Shown: one piece after another, positions 1 through 6,745 of the stretch | Layout: each line of letters begins with the position of its first letter | How positions within the stretch are numbered: the first letter of the stretch is position 1 | Origin: an uncultured Rhodospirillaceae bacterium | GTDB taxonomy: Bacteria > Pseudomonadota > Alphaproteobacteria > Rhodospirillales > Casp-alpha2 | NCBI GenBank assembly: GCA_913048145.1 | Contig: CAJWVP010000163.1 | Span: forward strand, 1 to 6,745 | Direction: 5' to 3' | DNA length: 6,745 nucleotides | Program-made: the position numbers and the translations under genes | Notes under the pieces: generated by a model | What the model was told of the DNA's origin: nothing | Seen by the model: only the letters and a program-made list of their open reading frames with translations | Databases searched by the model: none

Positions 1-1
1 G

Positions 2-340
2 GGCCCCATCCTCAATGACCTTCGCCAGTTCGGCAGCCCACAGCGGGCCGCGCGGCCGTGGATCGGGGCGCTGACCGCGGAGTCGGATGGCCGGATTGTC
101 GTTGTCGGCTTGTGGGACAATGGGCCGGCAGATTCAGCCGGACTAAAGCCCGGCGATCTGATCGTCGGCGTTGCCAAACAGTCCGTGTTGACCCTGCCCG
201 AGTTGTTCCGCGCCATGTGGTCACTCGGGACAGCGGGTACGGAGGTGCCGCTGAACGTACTCAGGGCCGGCCAACTCATGGACATCATGATTCAGTCGGA
301 AGACCGATCCACCTATTATCAGGCGCCGCGGGTCCATTGA
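2..340 (+). CDS. S1C (DegP/HtrA-type) serine protease, C-terminal PDZ part; 5' end outside window
   Basis: This is the last 112 residues of a trypsin-like serine protease of the S1C family, which degrades or handles misfolded proteins. The reading frame is open from base 2 to the TGA at 338-340. The visible part starts at the end of the protease domain (GPILNDL), passes through a linker with RPWIGA, and then forms one PDZ domain of about 80 residues. The PDZ domain shows the usual turn GPADSAGLKPGDLIVGV, in which the GL..GD core is the hallmark. The catalytic His-Asp-Ser triad and any signal peptide would lie upstream, so activity and location cannot be judged. The chain ends soon after the PDZ domain (tail APRVH), so there is one C-terminal PDZ rather than the two of DegP. 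The alkB homologue follows within a few bases, suggesting one transcript. The PDZ call is firm; the protease assignment rests on family resemblance of the linker and PDZ. Confidence 0.85.
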   Translation, partial: GPILNDLRQFGSPQRAARPWIGALTAESDGRIVVVGLWDNGPADSAGLKPGDLIVGVAKQSVLTLPELFRAMWSLGTAGTEVPLNVLRAGQLMDIMIQSEDRSTYYQAPRVH

Positions 341-354
341 CGGCGGCCGTGCCG

Positions 355-969
355 ATGGGCTTGGCGTCTGCGGGAGCGCGTCCGGCGCGAGCTGTCTCGC
401 CGGTGCATCTACCGAATGCTAATGTCTTCTTGATCCACAGCGCGCTGGGCCAAACCTGGGCCGACAATACCTACGCGACGCTGATGACAGGCGTTTCTTG
501 GCGCACCGCGTCTATTCAAATGTTTGGCCGGCGGATACCATCACCCCGGTTGACCGCATGGGTGGGGGACCATGCGTACACGTATTCCCGCCTGACATGG
601 CCGCCGGCGCGATGGGGCACAACGCTGCGCGCCATCCGACAACGCGTTGAGGAATTGACCGGCACATCCTTCAACGGGGTTCTCCTGAACCTCTACCGCA
701 ACGGCTACGACAGCATGGGCTGGCACAGCGATGACGAACCGGAACTTGGCCGACACCCTGTCATCGCATCACTGAGTCTAGGCGCGCCGCGCCGGTTTGT
801 GTTTCGGGCGCTCGAAAATCATGCCCATAAATACCGGCTCACCCTGAACCACGACAGTCTCCTAATCATGTCCGGTGAAACCCAGTCTTATTGGCAACAT
901 GCCCTGCCAAAAACATCCAAACCGGTGGCAGCGAGGATCAATCTGACATTTCGTTGGATCGACGGCTAA
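355..969 (+). CDS. alkB: AlkB-family 2-oxoglutarate/Fe(II)-dependent DNA dealkylation dioxygenase (ALKBH2/3-like)
   Basis: This 204-residue protein is predicted to remove methyl lesions such as 1-methyladenine and 3-methylcytosine from DNA by oxidative demethylation, using Fe(II), O2 and 2-oxoglutarate. The double-stranded beta-helix signatures are all visible. The substrate-lid region has PSPRLTAWVGD (residues 62-72). The core NLYRNGYDSMGWHSDDE (112-128) supplies the iron ligands H124 and D126. The distal ligand is H182 in WQHALPK. Arginines R194 and R200 in ARINLTFR match the 2-oxoglutarate-binding and active-site arginines. The HxDDE form and the following IASLSLGAPRRFVFR resemble the ALKBH2/ALKBH3 branch more than E. 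coli AlkB. The ATG at 355 is chosen because the fold begins soon after it, at about residue 21. The frame stays open upstream to 58, but that stretch overlaps the protease gene. GTG 349 and TTG 337 are alternatives, and no strong Shine-Dalgarno is seen, so translation may be coupled to the protease gene. Confidence 0.93.
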   Translation: MGLASAGARPARAVSPVHLPNANVFLIHSALGQTWADNTYATLMTGVSWRTASIQMFGRRIPSPRLTAWVGDHAYTYSRLTWPPARWGTTLRAIRQRVEELTGTSFNGVLLNLYRNGYDSMGWHSDDEPELGRHPVIASLSLGAPRRFVFRALENHAHKYRLTLNHDSLLIMSGETQSYWQHALPKTSKPVAARINLTFRWIDG

Positions 970-978
970 AGCAGAACG

Positions 979-1182
979 CTATTTCTTGTATTTCCCAGGC
1001 AGGTCATCAAAAATTTCAACGCCACAGAAGTCCGTGCCCCCGTTGACGAACAGGGCCTGCTCTAGGTTTCCCCCGGTGATGGACGCCTTGATCAATTAGG
1101 CGCCAGTCAGGTCCCAAATGGGGCTCTCGATGGCGGCCCTTCGGACAATGCCCCTGGCAATAGCCTTGCCGTTAAATTCCAT
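979..1182 (-). pseudogene. Remnant of a small pentapeptide-repeat protein gene, interrupted by an in-frame TAA
   Basis: Reading leftward from ATG 1182-1180 gives 28 codons, a TAA at 1098-1096, and then the same frame continues for 38 more sense codons to a TAG at 981-979. Across the stop the peptide keeps a five-residue register typical of pentapeptide repeats (A-D/N-L-x-x): WDLTG, A-stop-LIK, ASITG, GNLEQ, ALFVN (bases 1116-1042). The tail is acidic then basic, ending DDLPGKYKK. TAA is one substitution from Gln, Glu or Lys codons, so a single point mutation would explain the break. The frame lies 22 nt after the glnD stop on the same strand and ends 9 nt short of the convergent alkB stop. 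The ATG at 1182 has no clear ribosome site; an in-frame ATG at 1230-1228 inside the end of glnD is an alternative. Function is unknown; it may be only the C-terminal remnant of a longer protein. Sequencing error cannot be excluded. Confidence 0.5.
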
Positions 1183-1204
1183 GTCCGTCGTCGGTATCGG
1201 ATGT

Positions 1205-3970
1205 TTATTCCGCGGCAATCGCGGACTCATCGACGGCGATGGTGTCCAGCAAGCGGGCTCGAACAGCGCGGATTTTAGTTTCGCTATCCATCTTTAGGCC
1301 AAACACATCTCTGACATAAAAGACGTCGACGACACGCTCACCAAAGGTTGAGATATGGGCGCTGGAAATCTGCAGACCCTCGTCCGTCAGCGCTTGGGTC
1401 ACGTCATGCAGTAATCCTGGGCGGTCGCGGCCGTTGATTTCGATGACCGTGAGGGTGTTCGACGCGTTGTTGTCGATGAGTACGCGGGGCGGCACCGTGA
1501 ACACTTCGGTCCGGCGGCGCATGGGGCCGGCAGCACGTTCGGCTAACGCCCGCGCCGGACGGACCTTCCCCTGGATGGCGTCGGCAATGCGCTTGCGGAG
1601 ACGCTTCTGGTCTAATGCCCGGGCCGGGCCGCCCCCATCGCCCAAAAGAATGGCTAAGGTGTCAAGGGCCATTCCGTTGGTAAGCGTGTTGATCTTAGCA
1701 TCGACAATGGAGGCCTGGGCCATCGCCAGGGCACCGGCAATATTAGCGAACAATCCGGGGTGGTCCGGCGCATAGACGGTGACCAGGCACACCCCTCGGT
1801 CAGGGTCATCGCGAGCCTCGATAAGGAACAGTTCGTCCTGGGATTCAGCGGCGCGGATCACGTTCGCGTGCCGGACTAGGGTCTCTATATCGACGCCCAA
1901 CCGATAAGCGGGCTGGCCCCGCTTCAGGTGCGTTTCGACCTCGCCCTCAGGCCAATCCGCCAGCTGGGCTCTCAGGTGGGCCTTGACACGTTCAACCCGC
2001 TCTACCCTTCGTTTCTCGGGGGCGCCTCCACTCAAGACTTCCTGAGCCCGCCAGTAGAGTTCCCGCAGCAAACCAGCCTTCCAGTTATTCCAGACATTCG
2101 GTCCGACGGCTCGGATATCCGCGACCGTCAACACCAGCAACAGGCGGAGCCTTTCCGGCGACTGCACCTGATCGCTGAAGTCAGCCACCGTCTTTGGGTC
2201 GTCGAGATCGCGCTTGAAGGCCAAATGGCTCATCAGCAAGTGATGTCGCACCAGCCAAGATACTGTCTCCGTTTCCCAATCGCTGAGGCCCAGGCGCGGA
2301 CACAGTTTGTCGGCCACTTCGGCACCCAGAACCGAGTGATCGCCGCCACGGCCCTTGGCGATATCGTGCAGCAAAACAGCAACGAACAGCACCCGGCGCG
2401 ACTGCACTTCCTTGACCACGTCGCAGGAGACCGGGTGGTCTTCCTTGAGGCGGCCCGTGCAGATACCGTCCAGGATGTCGATCGCCCGGATGGTATGCTC
2501 GTCCACGGTGTAGACATGGTACATGTCGTATTGCATCTGCGCTACGACCCGGCCGAAATCGGGAATGAACCGGCCAAACACACCGGTCTCATTCAGCCAC
2601 ATGAGCGCCGTTCGCGGATCCGGGCCGGTCAGGATTTCCAGGAACAGGCGGTTTGCCTCCACGCTCTCCCGAAGCTCGTTGTCTACCAGTTTAAGGTTCT
2701 GCGAAACCAGCCGCATGGCACGCGGGTGAATATCAAGCTGATGATGCTGCGCTACATGGAATAGCTGCAGCATGCGGACTGGTTCCTTTTTCAACTGGTT
2801 AGAGCCGTCGATAGTGATCCGCCCGCCCTCGACACGAAATCCTTCGATCTCTTTCTTGCCGAACCGGATACCGCCCAGCCATGAGGGCGCGCGGCGCTTC
2901 TTGTGCTGCTCTTCCAGGACCGCGCACAGAACCCGCGTCAAATCACCGACGTCCTTTGCGGTCAGAAAGTAGTGTTTCATGAACCGTTCCACACCACGCG
3001 TGCCGGCGTGGTCCTTGTAGCCCATGCGGCTGCCCAGTTCTTCCTGGACATTGAATGTCAGGCGCTCTTCCGGCCTGGCCGCCAGGTAATGCAGATGACA
3101 ACGAACCGTCCATAGAAAGTTTTCCGCCTTGGCAAAACTCTTTACGTCGGCGGCGGTCAGTACGCCGGCCTCCTTCAAGTCCTCGGCGTTGGCGGCCTGG
3201 TAGAGGTACTTAGCGATCCAAAACAAGGTTTGCAGATCGCGTAGGCCACCCTTGCCCTCTTTCAAATTAGGCTCAAGGACGTATCGGGTGTCACCCATGC
3301 GCCCGTGGCGCTCATCGCGCTCAGTCAGCTTCTCCTCAACAAACTTCGGTCCACTGCCGACCACCAGTTCCTCGTGAAATCGCGCCTGAAAATCACGGAA
3401 CAGGGCCTGGTTACCCCAGAGCCAGCGGGCGTCCAAAAGGCTGGTCCGAATGGTCAAATCGTCGCCTGCAAGCCGAATGGTTTCCTCAATGGAGCGCGTC
3501 GCATGGCCGACCTTGAGGCCCAAGTCCCAGAGCGAATAGAGCGTGTATTCCACGACCTGTTCCGAATGTGGCGTCAGCTTGTACGGCAACAAAAACATCA
3601 AATCGATGTCAGAGAACGGTGCCAACTCGCCGCGCCCATAGCCGCCCGTGGCGATCACCGCCATCTGCTCTCCAGTAGTCGGATTGGCGGCGGGGTAGAT
3701 ACTGCTCAAGGCAAATTCGTGGATCAGGCGCACTACCTGATCCATCAGATAAGCGTGGGCATGCGTGGTCTCAGGGCCGCCAGCTTCGACGTCTTCAAAG
3801 CGGCGGCGCACCTCATCCCAGCCGGTTCGGTAGGCACGCTTAAAGATCTCGAGAACCTTGCCTTGGGTTTTCGGCGTGTATCCAGACCACGCCACCAATT
3901 CTTCCAACTCAGCCTTCAAGGCTTTGCGGTCAATGATCTGGCGGGGTTCGCGAATACTCTCTTGCGGCAT
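1205..3970 (-). CDS. glnD: Bifunctional [protein-PII] uridylyltransferase / uridylyl-removing enzyme
   Basis: GlnD senses glutamine in the cytoplasm. It adds UMP to PII proteins (GlnB/GlnK) when nitrogen is short and removes it when glutamine is plentiful, thereby steering glutamine synthetase and NtrB/NtrC. The protein has 921 residues from the chosen start, the usual size for an alphaproteobacterial GlnD. In order: a nucleotidyltransferase domain with GGYGRGELAPFSDIDL (109-124; D121 and D123 are the metal-binding pair); the GlnD-specific region with EPNLKEGKGGLRDLQ (233-247); an HD hydrolase domain with H492, LLHDIAKG (H535, D536) and RHH (575-577); and two C-terminal ACT domains with the turns APDHPGL (about 734-740) and GRDRPGL (about 847-853). 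All key motifs are present, so both activities are likely. The ATG at 3970 is preferred because AGGAG lies 11 nt upstream and family-like sequence begins just after it. The frame continues to GTG 4111, which would add 47 unfamiliar residues. Confidence 0.96.
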   Translation of the reverse strand: MPQESIREPRQIIDRKALKAELEELVAWSGYTPKTQGKVLEIFKRAYRTGWDEVRRRFEDVEAGGPETTHAHAYLMDQVVRLIHEFALSSIYPAANPTTGEQMAVIATGGYGRGELAPFSDIDLMFLLPYKLTPHSEQVVEYTLYSLWDLGLKVGHATRSIEETIRLAGDDLTIRTSLLDARWLWGNQALFRDFQARFHEELVVGSGPKFVEEKLTERDERHGRMGDTRYVLEPNLKEGKGGLRDLQTLFWIAKYLYQAANAEDLKEAGVLTAADVKSFAKAENFLWTVRCHLHYLAARPEERLTFNVQEELGSRMGYKDHAGTRGVERFMKHYFLTAKDVGDLTRVLCAVLEEQHKKRRAPSWLGGIRFGKKEIEGFRVEGGRITIDGSNQLKKEPVRMLQLFHVAQHHQLDIHPRAMRLVSQNLKLVDNELRESVEANRLFLEILTGPDPRTALMWLNETGVFGRFIPDFGRVVAQMQYDMYHVYTVDEHTIRAIDILDGICTGRLKEDHPVSCDVVKEVQSRRVLFVAVLLHDIAKGRGGDHSVLGAEVADKLCPRLGLSDWETETVSWLVRHHLLMSHLAFKRDLDDPKTVADFSDQVQSPERLRLLLVLTVADIRAVGPNVWNNWKAGLLRELYWRAQEVLSGGAPEKRRVERVERVKAHLRAQLADWPEGEVETHLKRGQPAYRLGVDIETLVRHANVIRAAESQDELFLIEARDDPDRGVCLVTVYAPDHPGLFANIAGALAMAQASIVDAKINTLTNGMALDTLAILLGDGGGPARALDQKRLRKRIADAIQGKVRPARALAERAAGPMRRRTEVFTVPPRVLIDNNASNTLTVIEINGRDRPGLLHDVTQALTDEGLQISSAHISTFGERVVDVFYVRDVFGLKMDSETKIRAVRARLLDTIAVDESAIAAE

Positions 3971-3981
3971 GGCGGGCCGAT

Positions 3982-3986
3982 CTCCT
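3982..3986 (-). promoter_or_regulatory. Shine-Dalgarno sequence of glnD
   Basis: On the - strand the bases read AGGAG (within CAGGAGA), 11 nt before ATG 3970-3968. The spacing is slightly long but usable. It is the best purine-rich site near any candidate start of this gene and decides in favour of the 921-residue product. Confidence 0.6.
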
Positions 3987-3997
3987 GAGGTAGAGAA

Positions 3998-4025
3998 ACT
4001 ATAGTTCTTCAGGACCGCCAAGCAA
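3998..4025 (-). promoter_or_regulatory. Possible sigma-70-type promoter for glnD
   Basis: On the - strand TTGCTT (4025-4020) is followed after 16 nt by TATAGT (4003-3998). These resemble the -35 and -10 elements, and transcription would start near 3990, just ahead of the Shine-Dalgarno site. The 208-nt mutS-glnD spacer is AT-richer than its surroundings, which fits a promoter region. The -35 match is only partial (TTG plus weak positions), so this is a candidate only. If it is used, the upstream GTG 4111 and ATG 4108 starts would not be on the transcript. Confidence 0.28.
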
Positions 4026-4178
4026 AGGTGAAACGGATCCTCAACAAACGTTTTGATTACATCACAGATGCGCCTTATGTCCGTGGCACATGTCGTTGAT
4101 ATAACCATCACAATGAAAATTAAATAGATATTCGGGCTGAGCTTATTTTTGTCCGCGACCAGAATTGCTTAACTAAGA

Positions 4179-6745
4179 CTACTCGTCTGTTTTATCATCC
4201 CGAAGCCGTTTTATTTCGTATACAAAGTCAAGTGCCGTGCGGGGTGTCATATCGTCTGGGGTTATGCGGTCTACGGCGTGTTCGACGGGTGTAGGTCCTT
4301 TCTGTTCAGAGACGGATAATGCTCCAGAAAGAGATTGGAACAAGGGTAAATCTGCCGCCAGATCACGCATTGCGGACATTTGTTCATCTGCCTCCAAGGT
4401 CTTCAAAACAGCCTCGGCACGGTTCACAACCCCACTCGGCAGCCCCGCCAATTTGCCCACATGGATACCGTAGGATCGGTCCGCCACACCGACCGCCACT
4501 TCATGGAGGAACACCACGTCTTCCTGCCATTCCTTCACTCGCATGGTGTGGCAACTGAGATGATCAAGGCGGCCCGACAAGGCCGTCAATTCATGATAAT
4601 GCGTGGCGAATAATGCCCGACAGCCGTTCTCTTCATGCAGGTGTTCGACCACCGCCCAGGCGATAGAGAGGCCATCGTAAGTCGCCGTACCGCGCCCAAT
4701 TTCGTCAAGTATCACGAGCGCACGGGCCCCTGCCTGATTGAGAATGGTCGCGGTCTCAACCATTTCCACCATGAAGGTCGACCGCCCCTGGGCTAGATCG
4801 TCCGACGCGCCGACCCGGGAAAACAGCCGGTCAACCACCCCAATACGCGCCGCCGCCGCCGGCACGAAAGATCCAGCCTGGGCCATCACCGCGATCAGCG
4901 CATTTTGGCGCAAAAAAGTGCTTTTGCCAGCCATGTTGGGGCCCGTCAGAAGCCACAGCCGGCCCGCGCCCTCAATCTCGTTGGCGGGGTCCAGATGACA
5001 ATCATTGGCGACAAATGGACCGTTGCCGCCCCGTTCCAGGGCGGCCTCCACCACAGGATGACGGCCACCTTCGATTGCAAAGGCATAACTAGCGTCCACG
5101 GAGGGCCGAACGTAGCGACGCGTCACCGCCAACTCCCCCAACGCCGCCATCACGTCGACACAAGCCAGGGCCTCCGCGGCCAACGCTACCGGCTCGGCCT
5201 CCACATTGACCTGCGTCACCAGGTCATTAATTAGGAAGAGCTCCAGGGCCAGGGCACGGTCTGCCGCCTTGAGGATGCGTCCCTCCAGTTCAGAGAGCTC
5301 CACCGTGGTGAAGCGCATGGCATTGGCCATGGTCTGGCGGTGGATGTAGGGGCTTTCTTCCCCAGATGCCAGACCCTCCGCCTGCTTCGCAGGCAGCTCG
5401 ATGAAATAACCCAGGACGTTGTTGTGTTTGATCTTCAGACCGACGCGGCCTGTGTCTTTGACATATTGGGCCTGCAACTGAGCGATTAATTTGCGGCTCT
5501 CATCGCGGAGCGCGACTAGTTCGTCGAGATCCGCGTGATATCCGGCGCGGATGAAACCGCCATCGCGGGCCAGGAAAGGCAGTTCATCGGCCAGGGCATC
5601 AGCGAGCCGGGCAATCCGAACCTCGTGGCCGGCCAGGTCCGCTTGCGCATCAACGATGTTCTTGGGCAAGGCCACCGCCGGGCTCTCGTCGATCTGCGCT
5701 GCCAATGCCATTGCAGCGACTAGGCCATCGCGGACGGCGGCCAAGTCGCGAGGCCCGCCCCGACCGACGGTCAAGCGCGACAGAGCCCGGGCCACATCCG
5801 GCGTTGCACCGAGAACATCTCTCGCGTCCGCTCGCACGCGACCATCGTCCACAAAAAACTGAACCGCATCCAGGCGCTCAGCGATGGCCTCTGGGTCAGT
5901 CAACGGCTGTGCGAGTCGTCGCCCCAGAGTGCGGGCTCCGGCGCCGGTGACGGTCCGATCGATGACGCTAAGTAGGCTGCCCTGGGTTTCACCTGACAAG
6001 GTCCGCGTGAGTTCCAGATTACGCCGGGTAGCGGCGTCAATCTCCATGATTGCGCCGGCCGTGAAACGCACAGGCGGCGAAATACGCGGCAATTTGCCTT
6101 TCTGCGTGAGCGCCACGTAATCGACCACGCCCCCCGCGGCGGCGATCTCGGCACGGCTGAAATCGCCGAAGGCGTCCAGGGCTGCGACGCCATACACCGC
6201 CTCCAAACGTTTGCGGCCCAATGCCGAGTCCAAGCGCACCGCCGGCAATGGTGTCAGCCGTTCAGCCCAGGCCCCAACCAGGCCCTCGAAGGCCGGCTTC
6301 TCTAGTACCGTGTCGGCGACCAAGAGCTCACCTGGGTCTATCCGGGCCAGTGCAGCGTCTACATCGAAGGCTTCTAGGGGCTGGGTCATAAGCGCGCCCG
6401 TGGAGACATCGATCCAGGCCAGACCAAACGCCCTCTGGGTCTGCGCGATGGCGGCCAGGTAGTTGTGGCGGCGGGCATCCAGCAACGTGTCCTCAGTCAG
6501 CGTTCCCGGGGTGACGACGCGCACCACATCACGCCGCACAACGGCTTTCGCGCCGCGCTTCTTAGCCTCCACAGGGGCCTCCGTCTGCTCGCAGATGGCG
6601 ACCCGGAAGCCGTGTCGGATGAGTCGGTTAAGGTAGGCCTCGTGACTATGCACGGGCACGCCGCACATGGGGATGTCCTCACCCAGGTGCTTGCCGCGTT
6701 TGGTCAACGCGATGTCCAGCGCCGCTGCCGCTTTCACGGCGTCTT
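4179..6745 (-). CDS. mutS: DNA mismatch repair protein MutS; N-terminal end outside window
   Basis: MutS binds base mismatches and small loops in newly replicated DNA and, using ATP, recruits MutL. The window holds its last 854 residues. Translation enters in frame at 6743 (DAVKAAAALDIALTKRG), so only about the first 40-60 residues are missing, including the mismatch-wedging Phe-x-Glu motif. Visible parts in order: the rest of domain I (IPMCGVPVHSHEAYL, AICEQTE, VVTPGTLTEDTLL); connector domain II; core/lever domain III (MEIDAATRRNLEL); clamp domain IV (GYHADLDEL, HNNVLGYFIEL); the ATPase domain with Walker A GPNMAGKS (4943-4920), the signature stretch DDLAQGRSTFMVEM, Walker B LVILDEIGRG (4718-4689) and FATHYHELT; and a C-terminal helical segment (DDMTPRTALDFVYEIKRL). 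DLPLF near the C terminus resembles a beta-clamp-binding motif; that is inference. No frameshift or lost motif is seen. It ends in TAG and is followed by glnD on the same strand. Confidence 0.97.
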   Translation of the reverse strand, partial: DAVKAAAALDIALTKRGKHLGEDIPMCGVPVHSHEAYLNRLIRHGFRVAICEQTEAPVEAKKRGAKAVVRRDVVRVVTPGTLTEDTLLDARRHNYLAAIAQTQRAFGLAWIDVSTGALMTQPLEAFDVDAALARIDPGELLVADTVLEKPAFEGLVGAWAERLTPLPAVRLDSALGRKRLEAVYGVAALDAFGDFSRAEIAAAGGVVDYVALTQKGKLPRISPPVRFTAGAIMEIDAATRRNLELTRTLSGETQGSLLSVIDRTVTGAGARTLGRRLAQPLTDPEAIAERLDAVQFFVDDGRVRADARDVLGATPDVARALSRLTVGRGGPRDLAAVRDGLVAAMALAAQIDESPAVALPKNIVDAQADLAGHEVRIARLADALADELPFLARDGGFIRAGYHADLDELVALRDESRKLIAQLQAQYVKDTGRVGLKIKHNNVLGYFIELPAKQAEGLASGEESPYIHRQTMANAMRFTTVELSELEGRILKAADRALALELFLINDLVTQVNVEAEPVALAAEALACVDVMAALGELAVTRRYVRPSVDASYAFAIEGGRHPVVEAALERGGNGPFVANDCHLDPANEIEGAGRLWLLTGPNMAGKSTFLRQNALIAVMAQAGSFVPAAAARIGVVDRLFSRVGASDDLAQGRSTFMVEMVETATILNQAGARALVILDEIGRGTATYDGLSIAWAVVEHLHEENGCRALFATHYHELTALSGRLDHLSCHTMRVKEWQEDVVFLHEVAVGVADRSYGIHVGKLAGLPSGVVNRAEAVLKTLEADEQMSAMRDLAADLPLFQSLSGALSVSEQKGPTPVEHAVDRITPDDMTPRTALDFVYEIKRLRDDKTDE

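Larger units (their letters stand above)
3971..4178. other. Spacer between mutS and glnD (leader of glnD)
   Basis: This 208-nt stretch separates the mutS stop from the preferred glnD start; both genes are on the - strand. It contains the candidate promoter and Shine-Dalgarno site listed separately. The part nearest mutS (about 4100-4178) is clearly richer in A and T than the genes on either side. I saw no strong GC hairpin followed by a T-run after mutS, so read-through from mutS into glnD remains possible. The 4111-3971 part is an open frame continuous with glnD, but it shows no recognisable GlnD sequence. Confidence 0.5.

Noticed and set aside
58..354. Upstream extension of the alkB frame to ATG 58
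   Set aside because: This stretch is coding in another frame for the PDZ domain, and its translation is Arg-rich and unlike AlkB. The AlkB fold starts only after 355.
970..1000. Bidirectional terminator between the convergent alkB and - strand genes
   Set aside because: Only 9 nt separate alkB from the end of the remnant frame, and I could not find a stable hairpin with flanking T/A runs.
1928..2764. Long + strand open frame (278 codons) antisense to glnD
   Set aside because: It lies wholly within glnD, whose motifs are clear on the - strand. The translation has no recognisable domain, and such shadow frames are common in GC-rich genes.
3305..3988. Long + strand open frame (227 codons) antisense to the 5' part of glnD
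   Set aside because: It overlaps the nucleotidyltransferase domain of glnD. Its translation has no family-like motif and no convincing ribosome site was seen.
4009..4040. Possible sigma-54 promoter (TTGCT element) ahead of glnD
   Set aside because: The -12-like TTGCT is present, but the base pair at the -24 position reads CG instead of the required GG, so the match fails.
1..6745. Mobile element, CRISPR array, tRNA/rRNA or defence-type cluster
   Set aside because: No inverted terminal repeats, regularly spaced repeats, transposase-like frames or RNA-gene signatures were seen. Nearly all the sequence is explained by four known gene families.

Overview
This window looks like chromosomal housekeeping DNA from a GC-rich alphaproteobacterium, probably Rhodospirillales-like. 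That assignment is inferred from the style of the MutS, GlnD and S1C-protease sequences and from the mutS-glnD neighbourhood; no database search was possible. No mobile element, CRISPR array, tRNA or rRNA was seen.

Left part, + strand (1-969): the last 112 residues of a trypsin-like S1C (DegP/HtrA-type) protease, mainly its PDZ domain, run in from outside the window. An AlkB-family DNA dealkylation dioxygenase (about 204 aa) follows with a gap of only 14 nt to its best ATG. The two genes are probably co-transcribed.

Middle (970-1204): a short gap between converging genes. On the - strand it holds a small reading frame with pentapeptide-repeat character, interrupted by an in-frame TAA and lying just after glnD. 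I read it as a decayed gene.

Right part, - strand (1205-6745, transcribed right to left): mutS, missing its first few dozen codons beyond the window edge, then a 208-nt spacer, then a complete glnD. The spacer carries a good Shine-Dalgarno sequence and a possible promoter for glnD. MutS starts DNA mismatch repair. GlnD is the nitrogen-status sensor that uridylylates and deuridylylates PII proteins. All recognisable catalytic motifs of both are intact.

Functionally, two DNA-repair proteins (MutS, AlkB), one nitrogen regulator and one quality-control protease share the window, but the convergent layout gives no reason to see a single system. I found no convincing undescribed system. The points most worth a second look are the broken pentapeptide-repeat frame, the glnD start and leader, and the protease-alkB junction.
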